Below, piece after piece: positions 34,639 to 42,929 of a DNA stretch of 64,000 nt. The stretch is taken from the NCBI RefSeq assembly GCF_000420065.1, contig NZ_ATUF01000002.1, positions 496,001 to 560,000 of the forward strand, in the 5' to 3' direction. The DNA is from Varibaculum cambriense DSM 15806 (GTDB lineage Bacteria; Actinomycetota; Actinomycetes; Actinomycetales; Actinomycetaceae). A program made the position numbers and the translations under genes. The notes below the pieces were generated by a model. That model was not told the origin of the DNA. It saw only the letters and a list, made by a program, of their open reading frames with translations, and did no database searches. How positions within the stretch are numbered: the first letter of the stretch is position 1; each line of letters begins with the position of its first letter.

Positions 34639-34725
34639 GCTGACCGCCAAAAAGCGCTCTGGGGACCCCGGTGAGTCTTGCTTCGCTCGACTCAAGCCCC
34701 CATTCGCATCTTTTTGACAGCCAGC
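34639..34725 (-). repeat. Structured repeat, copy B
   Basis: Outer arms 34640-34654 and 34710-34724 pair with three A.C positions on the plus strand, each of which becomes G.U in minus-strand RNA, so only minus-strand RNA pairs fully. The inner stem reads TGAGTC against GACTCA, a compensatory change relative to TGAGCC/GGCTCA in copies A and C. The rest of the core (GGGGACCCC, loop TTGCTTCGCTC, AAGCCCCC) is conserved. It is 64 bases from copy A and 35 bases past the ilvD stop. Confidence 0.75.
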
Positions 34726-34759
34726 TCAGTAATACCGGAGGTTATTGGCATTCAGAACT

Positions 34760-36631
34760 TTAACCTGTCACCCGACTTACATCGCGGGCGCCGCCTTGGT
34801 CGGCACTTAAAGCGCAGGCAGCGTAGAGTTTCAGAGCGTCAGAAACTGTGCGTTTGCGGCTGCGCGGAGTGTAGGGATGGGGACGCTGTTCCATTTGCTG
34901 GCGACGGCGATTCAGTTCTGCTTCCGACACCTCTAGGGTTAAGGATTCGGTGTTGACATCGATAGTGATTTCATCGCCGTCCTCAATCAGGGCAATCAAC
35001 CCCCCATCAGCGGCCTCGGGAGAAATATGCCCCACCGAAATCCCGGAAGTACCACCCGAAAACCGCCCATCGGTGATTAGGGCGCACTTTTTACCCAATC
35101 CTCTCCCCTTTAGGAAGGAGGTCGGGTAGAGCATTTCTTGCATTCCCGGCCCGCCCGCCGGCCCTTCGTAGCGAATCACTACTACGTGACCAGGCTTAAC
35201 ACTGTGATTTAGGATTTTCTCAATGGCCTCTTCTTGGGATTCCATCACGATCGCTTTACCGCGGAAATGGTACAGGTCGCTATCGATTCCAGCGGCTTTA
35301 ATAATGGCACCTTTTTCTGCCAGATTCCCCCGCAAAACCGTCAATCCCCCGTTGGCCGAATAGGCGTGGGCGGTATCGCGGATACAACCACTGACCGTAT
35401 CGGCATCCAGGTCTTTCCACTGGTTAGCAGTGGAGAATGGCTCGGTAGTACGCACTCCCCCAGGAGCTGCCTTAAACAATTCTTCCGCCTGTTCAGTCGC
35501 AGAGCCACCCCGTACGTCCCAATCGGCTAGCCATTTTTCTAGCGAGGGCGCGTGAATCGAGGTGACCTCACGGTTTAATAGCCCGGCGCGGTCAAGTTCT
35601 CCCAGCAGTGCGGGAATCCCGCCGGCGCGATGCACGTCCTCCATATGGTAATCATTGTGGTTAGGCGCCGCCTTGCACAGACAAGGCACGCTGCGCCCCA
35701 GTCGGGAAATATCTTCCAAATCAAAGCGCACCCCGGCTTCGCGAGCAACTGCCAGCAGGTGTAGCACGGTGTTTGAGGAACCCCCCATCGCCATATCTAG
35801 ACTCATGGCATTCAGGAACGCCTCCCGCGATGCGATTTGCCGCGGCAAAACCGCGTCCTCCTCCTGGTCATAATAACGCTGGCATAGCTGCACTATTAGC
35901 TTTCCTGCCTGGGTAAATAGTTCCCGGCGCGCAACGTGAGTTGCCAGGGTGGAACCATTTCCGGGCAGCGCCAACCCCAGCGCTTCCGTCAGGCAGTTCA
36001 TCGAGTTAGCGGTGAACATTCCCGAACAAGACCCACAGGTGGGGCAGACCGCTTTTTCGATCTCGGTCAGCTGTTGATCAGAAATCTCCTGGTCAGCAGT
36101 GGCATTCATTACCGTAATCAGATTGCCGTGCCCGTTTTGGGACGGCCCCACAATCATATTGGGGTCGATCCCTCGCCCGGCCTCCATGGGACCGCCAGAG
36201 ACAAACACGGTGGGAATGTTGAGGCGCATAGCGGCAATCATCATTCCCGGAGTGATCTTGTCGCAGTTAGAGATACAAACCAGGGCGTCTGCGCAGTGGG
36301 CATTCACCATATATTCCACGCTGTCGGCGATGATTTCCCGACTGGGCAAAGAATAGAGCATCCCCTGGTGCCCCATGGCAATCCCGTCATCAATGGCGAT
36401 GGTGTTAAACTCTTTCGCTACCCCGCCCGCAGCTTTAATAGCCTGCGCCACCAGCGGAGACACTTTGTTTAGGTGTACGTGACCAGGAACAAACTGGGTA
36501 AAGGAGTTGGCAATGGCAATAATCGGTTTCCCAAAATCACTGTCACTCATGCCGGTGGCACGCCACAGCGAGCGGGCGCCTGCCATATTGCGGCCGGCAG
36601 TGGAAGTTCTTGAACGAAGTGGATAAGCCAT
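34760..36631 (-). CDS. ilvD: Dihydroxy-acid dehydratase IlvD
   Basis: Removes water from 2,3-dihydroxy-isovalerate or -3-methylvalerate to give the 2-oxo acids of valine, leucine and isoleucine synthesis. The 623-residue protein has the iron-sulfur cysteines in [12 protein letters not shown] and [19 protein letters not shown], the metal site, and the C-terminal [18 protein letters not shown]. Length matches the long IlvD group. AGGAG precedes ATG 36631. It is last in the minus-strand ilv/leu series; two structured repeats follow its stop. The 107-base gap behind ilvE holds a stem (36686-36692 with 36721-36727) enclosing CTGCT/AGCAG. Confidence 0.97.
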   Translation of the reverse strand: MAYPLRSRTSTAGRNMAGARSLWRATGMSDSDFGKPIIAIANSFTQFVPGHVHLNKVSPLVAQAIKAAGGVAKEFNTIAIDDGIAMGHQGMLYSLPSREIIADSVEYMVNAHCADALVCISNCDKITPGMMIAAMRLNIPTVFVSGGPMEAGRGIDPNMIVGPSQNGHGNLITVMNATADQEISDQQLTEIEKAVCPTCGSCSGMFTANSMNCLTEALGLALPGNGSTLATHVARRELFTQAGKLIVQLCQRYYDQEEDAVLPRQIASREAFLNAMSLDMAMGGSSNTVLHLLAVAREAGVRFDLEDISRLGRSVPCLCKAAPNHNDYHMEDVHRAGGIPALLGELDRAGLLNREVTSIHAPSLEKWLADWDVRGGSATEQAEELFKAAPGGVRTTEPFSTANQWKDLDADTVSGCIRDTAHAYSANGGLTVLRGNLAEKGAIIKAAGIDSDLYHFRGKAIVMESQEEAIEKILNHSVKPGHVVVIRYEGPAGGPGMQEMLYPTSFLKGRGLGKKCALITDGRFSGGTSGISVGHISPEAADGGLIALIEDGDEITIDVNTESLTLEVSEAELNRRRQQMEQRPHPYTPRSRKRTVSDALKLYAACALSADQGGARDVSRVTG

Positions 36632-36738
36632 TTTTCTCCTAAAAAATATTGTCTATTGTTGGCGGGGTGATGGGCTTACGAGGACGAGGGCGCGAGCCCC
36701 GCTGCTAACAGCAGAACCCACGCCCTCCTAAACGCTAG

Positions 36739-37902
36739 CTAGTCACAAAGCTGGTACGTCCAGCCGTAAGGATCGGGAGCTTCCCCATTTTGGATGTCTA
36801 CCAGGCGCTGATGAATACTGGCGGTAACCGGTCCGCAAGGCACTTCCACCTCGAAATCATCGGAGCCGAGCCGCCCAATCGGGGTTACTACCGCGGCAGT
36901 TCCGCAGGCGAATACTTCACTCACTTCACCCGAGCGAATATCATCTACCAGCGACTCTAGAGAGATATCACGCTCGAAAACCGGGGTGCCGCTATCGCGC
37001 AGCAACCGGCAGATCGCCGAGCGAGTTCCGCCCTCGAGAATTACTCCGGTTAGACGCGGGGTGTGCACTGAACCGTCCCTACGCACCACGAACACGTTCA
37101 TGCCACCCAGTTCTTCCAGGTTGGTGTGGGTGGTATCCAAGAAACAGACCTGCTCATAGCCTTTCTCGGCCGCCATATTTTGGGGCAGCAAAGAGGCCGC
37201 ATAGTTGCCTCCGCATTTCGCTTCCCCGGTACCACCTGGACCGGCCCGATGGTAGTGGCGGTCAACCCAAATGGACACCCCTTTGGCTTCCCCTCCCGAG
37301 AAATAGGCACCAGAAGGAGAACCAATCACCAGATATTTCGCTTCATTGGCAGAATGCACCCCCAGGTAAGGCTCAGTTGCGATTAAGAAGGGGCGAAGGT
37401 AGAGGGAAGTATTGGGGGCGGTTGGTACCCAACGTTTATCGGCACGCACCAGGTCTACTACCGAAGCCGCAAAGTCCTCTTCCGGGATTTCCGGTAGCGC
37501 CAGACGCCGCGCCGAAGCATTTAGGCGAGCAGCATTATAGCGAGGGCGAAAAGCCCAGATAGAGCCATCTTTATGGCGGTAGGCTTTCAGCCCTTCGAAA
37601 ACTTCTTGGCCGTAATGAAACACTACCGCCCCCGGCGAGAGACTGAGATTTTCGAAGGCTTGCACGCGGTGTCCGCTCCACCCTTCGCCGGCTTTCCATT
37701 CAGCAACCGCCATGTGGTCGCCGAACTTGGAGCCAAAAGACAAAGAATCCATAATCTCGCGGTATTCTTCCTCGCTGGCTGGATGCTGGTTGGGCTGCAA
37801 AGCAAAACGCCCCGCCAACTCATCCGCGCTCGGCAATGGAACTTGCGATGCCGCCTCTAACTGGGTAGGCACATGGGTTAAACCATTCTCGCTCATCATC
37901 AT
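36739..37902 (-). CDS. ilvE: Branched-chain amino-acid aminotransferase IlvE
   Basis: Transfers the amino group from glutamate to the branched 2-oxo acids, the last step to Val, Leu and Ile. The 387-residue fold-type IV PLP enzyme shows FHYGQEVFEGLKAYRH, the PLP-lysine region GTGEAKCGGNYAAS, and LEELGGMNVFVV. GGAAAG lies five bases before the first ATG (37902); two further ATGs follow in frame. A hairpin GGCTCC..GGAGCC overlaps the leader immediately upstream. It lies 100 bases after leuB on the same strand. Confidence 0.97.
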   Translation of the reverse strand: MMMSENGLTHVPTQLEAASQVPLPSADELAGRFALQPNQHPASEEEYREIMDSLSFGSKFGDHMAVAEWKAGEGWSGHRVQAFENLSLSPGAVVFHYGQEVFEGLKAYRHKDGSIWAFRPRYNAARLNASARRLALPEIPEEDFAASVVDLVRADKRWVPTAPNTSLYLRPFLIATEPYLGVHSANEAKYLVIGSPSGAYFSGGEAKGVSIWVDRHYHRAGPGGTGEAKCGGNYAASLLPQNMAAEKGYEQVCFLDTTHTNLEELGGMNVFVVRRDGSVHTPRLTGVILEGGTRSAICRLLRDSGTPVFERDISLESLVDDIRSGEVSEVFACGTAAVVTPIGRLGSDDFEVEVPCGPVTASIHQRLVDIQNGEAPDPYGWTYQLCD

Positions 37903-37911
37903 GTTCTTTCC

Positions 37912-37966
37912 GGCTCCGGGGAGCCTATTGTGGGGTTTAAATTTTTTTCAAGGTCACCGGGTGACC
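37912..37966. promoter_or_regulatory. Two inverted repeats between leuB and ilvE
   Basis: GGCTCCGGGGAGCC (37912-37925) and GGTCACCGGGTGACC (37952-37966) are separate perfect dyads. The first lies directly upstream of the ilvE ribosome site. The second is flanked by T-rich tracts on both sides and could be an operator, a processing hairpin or a weak terminator. No factor is identified. Confidence 0.45.
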
Positions 37967-38002
37967 AGTTTTTCTCAACAGAGTACGGATTTTCGCCCCC
38001 CC

Positions 38003-39058
38003 TTAGAGGCGGGCAGCAATCGCATCCCCAATCTGGCTAGTACTGCGCTGCAAAGGCTGACCTTGCTCGGCGGCGAGGGCGCGCTCCTCCATATCGGCAG
38101 CGATCGCGGCGCGGATATTGTCTGCCTGCTGGCCAGCGCCCTCGTTTTCTAGCAGCATCGCTACTGAAGAAATCGTGGCCGTGGGATCCGCAATCCCCTT
38201 CCCGGCGATATCGGGTGCCGAACCATGTACCGGCTCAAACATGGAGGGGAAGGTGCGGTCAGGATTGATATTTCCCGAGGCCGCCAGCCCAATTCCCCCA
38301 GTAATCGCGCCTGCTTCGTCAGTCAAAATATCGCCAAACAGGTTATCGGTGACGATTACGTCAAATCGTGCCGGGTCTTGCACCAGGTAAATAGTAGCGG
38401 CATCTACATGCGCATAATCCCAGGTAACCTCCGGGTATTCTTCCGCGACCCGTTCTACCGTTCGCCGCCATAGATGCCCGGCATGAACCAGCACATTGTG
38501 TTTATGCACTAAAGTTACGTGCTGACGCCGCTTGGCAGCCTGGGCAAACGCGAAGCGCACCACCCGTTCGATCCCAAAAGCAGTGTTGACGGAAACTTCG
38601 GTGGCGATCTCTTGGTCGGTACCCACCCGGATTGCTCCGCCGTTACCGCAGTACAAGCCCTCGGTACCCTCTCGAACTACTACAAAATCAATCTCTCCCG
38701 GGTTCGCCAGCGGAGTAGGCACTCCCCGGTAGTAGTGGGCAGGGCGCAGATTAACGTAGTGATCCAGACTGAAACGCAACTTGAGCAGCAAGCCGCGTTC
38801 TAGCACCCCGGAGGGAACCGCGGGATCTCCGACCGCCCCCAGCAAAATCACGTCGTGGTTCTTAATGCTGTCTAGCTCGGCCTCAGGCAGAATTTCTCCG
38901 GTCTCCCGGTAGCGAGCAGCCCCCAAGTTGAATTCAGTTTTATCGACTGTAATCCCGCTACCAGCCAAGGCAGCGTCCATGACCTTTAGGCCTTCGGCAA
39001 CTACCTCCTTGCCAATCCCGTCCCCGGGAATAACCGCGAGCTTAATGGTATTACCCAT
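38003..39058 (-). CDS. leuB: 3-isopropylmalate dehydrogenase LeuB
   Basis: Oxidatively decarboxylates 3-isopropylmalate to 2-oxoisocaproate, the leucine branch of the pathway. The 351-residue beta-decarboxylating dehydrogenase has [27 protein letters not shown], the substrate Arg loop [13 protein letters not shown], and the cofactor segment [13 protein letters not shown]. leuA, leuC and leuD are not in the window. It is separated from ilvC by structured repeat copy C. Start ATG 39058. Confidence 0.96.
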   Translation of the reverse strand: MGNTIKLAVIPGDGIGKEVVAEGLKVMDAALAGSGITVDKTEFNLGAARYRETGEILPEAELDSIKNHDVILLGAVGDPAVPSGVLERGLLLKLRFSLDHYVNLRPAHYYRGVPTPLANPGEIDFVVVREGTEGLYCGNGGAIRVGTDQEIATEVSVNTAFGIERVVRFAFAQAAKRRQHVTLVHKHNVLVHAGHLWRRTVERVAEEYPEVTWDYAHVDAATIYLVQDPARFDVIVTDNLFGDILTDEAGAITGGIGLAASGNINPDRTFPSMFEPVHGSAPDIAGKGIADPTATISSVAMLLENEGAGQQADNIRAAIAADMEERALAAEQGQPLQRSTSQIGDAIAARL

Positions 39059-39092
39059 AGTTGTAACTAACCTTCCTCCGCGCTACTACCGT

Positions 39093-39183
39093 TGACCGGC
39101 TCCCGAAAAGTGTTCGGGGGACCCCAGTGAGCCTTGCTTCGCTCGGCTCAAGCCCCCTCTCACATCTTTTCGGGAACCGGCCA
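39093..39183 (-). repeat. Structured repeat, copy C (ilvC-leuB gap)
   Basis: The third copy of the element. Outer arms 39093-39110 and 39166-39183 pair, with two A.C positions on the plus strand (39100/39076-type: C39100 with A39176, A39095 with C39181) that are G.U in minus-strand RNA. The inner stem TGAGCC/GGCTCA and the G-run and C-run match copy A. It sits between ilvC and leuB, inside the presumed transcript, so it may act as a processing site, stabiliser or attenuator. Confidence 0.75.
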
Positions 39184-39218
39184 CAACAGCAGCTACGGTC
39201 ATCATGCGAAGTCCGCCC

Positions 39219-40244
39219 TTAGCGCTGCGCCTGCCCTTCCTGGTAGTCATCATCATTTTGGTTCCACGAGAACATGGCACGTAGTTCGCGCCCTACTTTC
39301 TCGATGGGATGGGCTTCTTCTGCTGCACGCATCTGTTTAAACTCCTGAGCTCCGTTATCTTGATCATTGATGAAACGTTTGGCGAAAGAACCATCGCGAA
39401 TATCGGACAAAATGCCGCGCATTGCCTCGCGAGTTTGTTCGGTAATCACTCGCGGACCAGATACATAGTCGCCATATTCGGCGGTATCCGAACAGGACCA
39501 ACGTTGCTTGGTGATTCCGCCTTCGTTGATCAGATCCACGATCTGTTTCATCTCGTGGCAAACCTCGAAGTAGGCGATCTCCGGTTGATACCCCGCCTCG
39601 GTCAAGGTCTCAAAACCGGCCTGGATCAGGTGAGATACCCCGCCACAGAGCACTGCCTGTTCCCCGAAAAGATCGGTTTCGGTTTCCTCGGTAAAAGTAG
39701 TCTTGATTACGCCCGCGCGAGTAGCCCCCAGAGCTTTCGCATAGGCCTTGGTGACCTGCCAAGCGTTACCCGATTCATCCTGTTCCACCGCGATAACCGC
39801 CGGGGTACCGTAGCCAGCCTCATAGGAGGCACGTACCTTGTGACCGGGGCCTTTCGGCGCCACCATACACACGTCATGGCCGACGCCTGGTTGAATGTAA
39901 CCAAAACGGATATTGAAACCGTGGGCGAAGAAAATCGCGGCATCCGGTTTCAGATTAGGGGCAATTTTTTCGGCATAAACCATCCGCTGTACCTGATCGG
40001 GGGCCAGCACCATTACAATGTCGCCCTCCGCGGTAGCCTGCTCAATCGATTTAACCTCTAGACCCTGCTCTTTAGCTTTAGCTACCGAGGACGAGCCTTC
40101 CCGCAGCCCTACAACTACCTCTACCCCGCTATCGCGCAGGTTTAGAGCATGAGCGTGACCTTGCGAGCCGTAACCGATAATGGCAACTTTCTTACCCGCA
40201 AGTGCGGCCATATCTGCGTCAGTGTCGTAAAAGATTTCAGCCAT
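39219..40244 (-). CDS. ilvC: Ketol-acid reductoisomerase IlvC
   Basis: Rearranges and reduces acetolactate or acetohydroxybutyrate with NADPH. The 341-residue class I enzyme has the Rossmann loop [20 protein letters not shown], and the metal/active-site region [27 protein letters not shown] follows the cofactor loop. AAAGGAGAAG overlaps the ilvN stop, two bases from the ilvC ATG, so ilvB-ilvN-ilvC are one transcription and translation unit. The pattern matches actinobacterial ilvBNC operons. Confidence 0.97.
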   Translation of the reverse strand: MAEIFYDTDADMAALAGKKVAIIGYGSQGHAHALNLRDSGVEVVVGLREGSSSVAKAKEQGLEVKSIEQATAEGDIVMVLAPDQVQRMVYAEKIAPNLKPDAAIFFAHGFNIRFGYIQPGVGHDVCMVAPKGPGHKVRASYEAGYGTPAVIAVEQDESGNAWQVTKAYAKALGATRAGVIKTTFTEETETDLFGEQAVLCGGVSHLIQAGFETLTEAGYQPEIAYFEVCHEMKQIVDLINEGGITKQRWSCSDTAEYGDYVSGPRVITEQTREAMRGILSDIRDGSFAKRFINDQDNGAQEFKQMRAAEEAHPIEKVGRELRAMFSWNQNDDDYQEGQAQR

Positions 40245-40246
40245 TG

Positions 40247-40759
40247 TTACTTCTCCTTTAGTTGATCTGTGATTGAACGCGGGCCACGGCCAATGGCGAC
40301 CGCCCCCGATTGCACGATTTCGTTGATACCGTAAGGCGCTAACGTCTCCATCAGTGCCTCCAGTTTGGATTGCACCCCGGCAGCTTGGATAACCAGAGAT
40401 TCGCGGTTAACATCTACTACCGAAGCGCGGAACAGATCCACGATCTGTAGCACCTGGGAACGATTTTGCGCATTCGCCTGCACTTTAAACAGCACAAATT
40501 TGCGGGTGACCGCGTCCTGGGGGTGGAGCTCTACCACTTTCAGCACGTTTATCAGTTTATTTAACTGTTTAGTTACCTGTTCAAAAGGTAAATCTTCCGC
40601 ATCTACCTGTACGGTTATCCGAGAAATCGAAGGTTCTTCGGTTTCTCCGACGGCTAGGGAATGAATGTTGAAAGCCCGCCGAGTGAACAGGGCAGCTACC
40701 CGCGCGAGGACGCCGGGCTGGTTTTGCACCAAGATGGAAAGGGTGTGGCGATTATCCAT
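40247..40759 (-). CDS. ilvN: Acetolactate synthase small subunit IlvN
   Basis: Regulatory subunit giving valine feedback and full activity to IlvB. The 170-residue product has an N-terminal ACT domain ([20 protein letters not shown], then [20 protein letters not shown]) and the conserved C-terminal part. The ATG at 40759 is chosen because GAGGAG lies eight bases upstream. A GTG at 40768 overlapping the ilvB stop would add three residues. Close coupling to ilvB is clear either way. Confidence 0.95.
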   Translation of the reverse strand: MDNRHTLSILVQNQPGVLARVAALFTRRAFNIHSLAVGETEEPSISRITVQVDAEDLPFEQVTKQLNKLINVLKVVELHPQDAVTRKFVLFKVQANAQNRSQVLQIVDLFRASVVDVNRESLVIQAAGVQSKLEALMETLAPYGINEIVQSGAVAIGRGPRSITDQLKEK

Positions 40760-40764
40760 CACGA

Positions 40765-42549
40765 TCACTCCTCATTTTCCCAGACTGGACCCTGCCCGCC
40801 TGCATAGATAACATTGCTATTTGATTCCCCGGCTGGCACCATCGGCCAGACTTGAGAATCGGTAGAGACTCGAAAATCAATCACCACCGGGCGATCATTA
40901 GTTTCCATGGCCTGCGCGATTACCTGGTCGACCTGTTCTTTAGTGCGTGCCCGCAACCCTAGCGCTCCATAGGCTTCCGCCAGTTTCACGAAGTCCGGGA
41001 TATCTTTACCGCCTTCACCGTCTTGCAGTAGGGTGCCCGAAAAGCGCGAGTTAAAGAACAATTCTTGCCACTGATGCACCATCCCCAGCACCGAGTTGTT
41101 AATAATCGCCACTTTGATCGGCAGATTCTCTAAGGTCGCGACCGCGAGCTCTTGATTGGTCATCTGGAAACAACCATCCCCATCAATCGCCCAGACTTGC
41201 ACCCCGGGGTTAGCTACTTGCGCCCCGAGCGCCTCGGGAATCGCTACCCCCATAGTGCCTAAGCCGGCGGAAGTGAGGAAGCCCCGCGGGTTTTCGTGCG
41301 GCAAAAATTGCTGCGACCACATTTGATGTTGCCCCACGCCGGTGCAATAAATAGCGTCCTTACCCACCATTTCCCCGATCCGTTTGACCACATATTGGGC
41401 GGGGAGGAGACCGTCATCTGGTTCATCATAGGCAAGCGGGTAACGCTCACAGATGTAATCCAAATGGTGTTTCCAACCGGAAATGTCCCGCGGGTTACGC
41501 TGCATTTCCTCTTTAACTTTCGGCAGTAGTCCCTGTAGGGTCTGCCGCAGATCTCCCACGATCGGTATGTCCGCTACCCGATTTTTCGAGATTTCGGCGG
41601 GGTCAATATCAGCGTGAATCACTTTGGCGTCAGGGGCGAAAGCATCCAGACGGCCAGTTACCCGGTCATCGAAACGTGTCCCTAGCGCCACCATCACGTC
41701 TGCGCGTTGCAAGGCAGTCACTGCCGGCACCGAACCGTGCATTCCTGGCATCCCTAAGCAATGGGGATCCGAGGACGGGAACGCTCCCTGCGCGGTCAAG
41801 GTAAGTACCACTGGGAAATCGGTAACTTCCACCAGTTCCTTTAGCTCTGCCGTGGCCTCGGCAGCCAGCGCGCCTCCGCCTACATAGAGCACGGGCCTTT
41901 CTGCCTGCGCCATCAGTTTCGCAGCGGCTTTTATTTGCTTGGCGTGCGGTTTGCTCGGAACTTTGTAGCCAGGCAAATCCACTGTCACTGGCCAAGAAAA
42001 ATCAAGTTCGCCAACTTGGGCATTTTTGGCGATATCCACCAACACCGGTCCTTTACGTCCGGTAGAGGCCAGATGGAAGGCTTTAGCTAGGGTTGCGGGG
42101 ATTTCTGCCGGCTCAGTTACCAAAAAATTATGTTTGGTAATCGGCATCGATACCCCCACCACGTCAGATTCTTGGAATGCGTCAGTGCCGATTGCGCTGG
42201 CAGCTACCTGCCCCGAAATCGCCACCAACGGCACTGAATCCATGTGGGCATCCGCCAAAGCGGTCATCAGGTTAGTTGCCCCTGGCCCAGAAGTTACGAT
42301 TACTACTCCGGTTTTCCCGCTCGACAGCGCGTAACCTTCGGCCGCATGTCCCGCGGCTTGTTCGTGACGCACTATGATCTGGTTGATCGGCGAGTCATAG
42401 AGCGCATCGAAAACCGGCATAATTGCCCCGCCTGGTAAACCAAACACATCGGTCACTCCCAGGCGTTCCAGGGTAGCGACCACTGCGCGAGCTCCACTCA
42501 TCCTTTTGGGAGGAGGAGCCGCGCCCGGTGATTGCTCCTTGTTGCTCAT
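40765..42549 (-). CDS. ilvB: Acetolactate synthase large subunit IlvB
   Basis: Thiamine-diphosphate enzyme joining pyruvate with pyruvate or 2-oxobutyrate at the head of the pathway. The 594-residue protein has the N-terminal PYR domain with catalytic Glu (IIVRHEQAAGHAAEGYA), the central FAD-binding region, and the C-terminal ThDP motif AIDGDGCFQMTNQELAVA. ATG 42549 is preferred, with GGGG seven to ten bases upstream. An in-frame TTG at 42594 lies in the U-tract of the attenuator and cannot be the start. Expression is predicted to depend on leader-peptide translation upstream. Confidence 0.96.
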   Translation of the reverse strand: MSNKEQSPGAAPPPKRMSGARAVVATLERLGVTDVFGLPGGAIMPVFDALYDSPINQIIVRHEQAAGHAAEGYALSSGKTGVVIVTSGPGATNLMTALADAHMDSVPLVAISGQVAASAIGTDAFQESDVVGVSMPITKHNFLVTEPAEIPATLAKAFHLASTGRKGPVLVDIAKNAQVGELDFSWPVTVDLPGYKVPSKPHAKQIKAAAKLMAQAERPVLYVGGGALAAEATAELKELVEVTDFPVVLTLTAQGAFPSSDPHCLGMPGMHGSVPAVTALQRADVMVALGTRFDDRVTGRLDAFAPDAKVIHADIDPAEISKNRVADIPIVGDLRQTLQGLLPKVKEEMQRNPRDISGWKHHLDYICERYPLAYDEPDDGLLPAQYVVKRIGEMVGKDAIYCTGVGQHQMWSQQFLPHENPRGFLTSAGLGTMGVAIPEALGAQVANPGVQVWAIDGDGCFQMTNQELAVATLENLPIKVAIINNSVLGMVHQWQELFFNSRFSGTLLQDGEGGKDIPDFVKLAEAYGALGLRARTKEQVDQVIAQAMETNDRPVVIDFRVSTDSQVWPMVPAGESNSNVIYAGGQGPVWENEE

Positions 42550-42592
42550 CGTTATCCCCGTTCTGGTAGATTTTTCCTCGATTTTTCTAAAC

Positions 42593-42622
42593 AAAAAAGC
42601 CCTAGGCGCTGTTACCTAGGGC
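42593..42622 (-). terminator. Intrinsic terminator (attenuator) ahead of ilvB
   Basis: On the minus strand GCCCTAGG (42622-42615) and CCTAGGGC (42606-42599) pair with an 8-base loop and are followed by six T residues (42598-42593). This is a canonical intrinsic terminator 44 bases ahead of the ilvB start codon and 23 bases after the leader-peptide stop. Confidence 0.85.
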
Positions 42623-42662
42623 TTGCTACGTCTGGAAACGATTTTTAGACGCGTCTAGCCCT
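42618..42662 (-). promoter_or_regulatory. Candidate antiterminator of the ilv leader
   Basis: AGGGC (42662-42658) can pair with GCCCT (42622-42618), the 5' arm of the terminator. CGTCT (42651-42647) can pair with AGACG (42633-42629) in between. This structure and the terminator exclude each other. A ribosome stalled on the Ile/Leu/Val codons upstream would leave it free to form. The stems are short, so folding energy must be checked. Confidence 0.55.
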
Positions 42663-42713
42663 CCCCGGTACCAGCTGTACTAGGGCGACTAGGCTAATAA
42701 TTCGTTTCGTCAT
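42645..42713 (-). CDS. ilv operon leader peptide (22 codons)
   Basis: A 22-codon frame from ATG 42713 to TAA 42647-42645. It begins MTKRIISLVALVQLV and ends in an Arg-rich tail. Nine of 22 residues are branched-chain: Ile5, Ile6, Leu8, Val9, Leu11, Val12, Leu14, Val15 and Val22, most in one cluster. It ends 23 bases before the terminator hairpin. The role is control of ilvBNC by translation-coupled attenuation, as known for corynebacterial ilvBNC; the peptide itself need not have a function. An AGGG about 12 bases upstream is a possible ribosome site. Confidence 0.8.
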   Translation of the reverse strand: MTKRIISLVALVQLVPGRARRV

Positions 42714-42929
42714 AACAAGCTAAACCCTACGCAGTGTGGTCTCCGCGAGTGGCGTCGTCTCACTTTTTGATACGCGAAGCTACGGACCCTTACTGGGAAA
42801 GCATTAAGTTTCGCCGTAATGGTGACACATTCCTCGCTATTTCCACCTAGTAAATGGACTTTGGTCTGACGGTCCTGAGAGAGACTGTGACAAGATAGAT
42901 ATCGTTGTATGGCTTTACAAGGAGGCACC
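42714..42929. promoter_or_regulatory. Divergent promoter region, ilv leader and AspT-like gene
   Basis: This stretch must contain the promoters for the ilv leader (minus) and the transporter (plus). Clear -35/-10 pairs are not obvious. The plus-strand side carries AAGGAGG at 42919-42925, the ribosome site that places the transporter start at GTG 42930. No other feature is seen. Confidence 0.4.

Noticed and set aside
34489-34725. Structured repeats as simple intrinsic terminators of ilvD
   Set aside because: A third copy lies inside the ilv series (39093-39183), outer-arm pairing is conserved although the sequence changes, and no U-tract follows. A plain terminator does not explain this.
39309-40061. 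A 250-codon plus-strand frame opposite ilvC
   Set aside because: It mirrors the ilvC codons on the other strand and has no recognisable protein features; ilvC is certain.
42549-42594. TTG start for ilvB at 42594
   Set aside because: It lies in the U-tract of the attenuator terminator and has no ribosome site. ATG 42549 has GGGG upstream and gives the usual N terminus.
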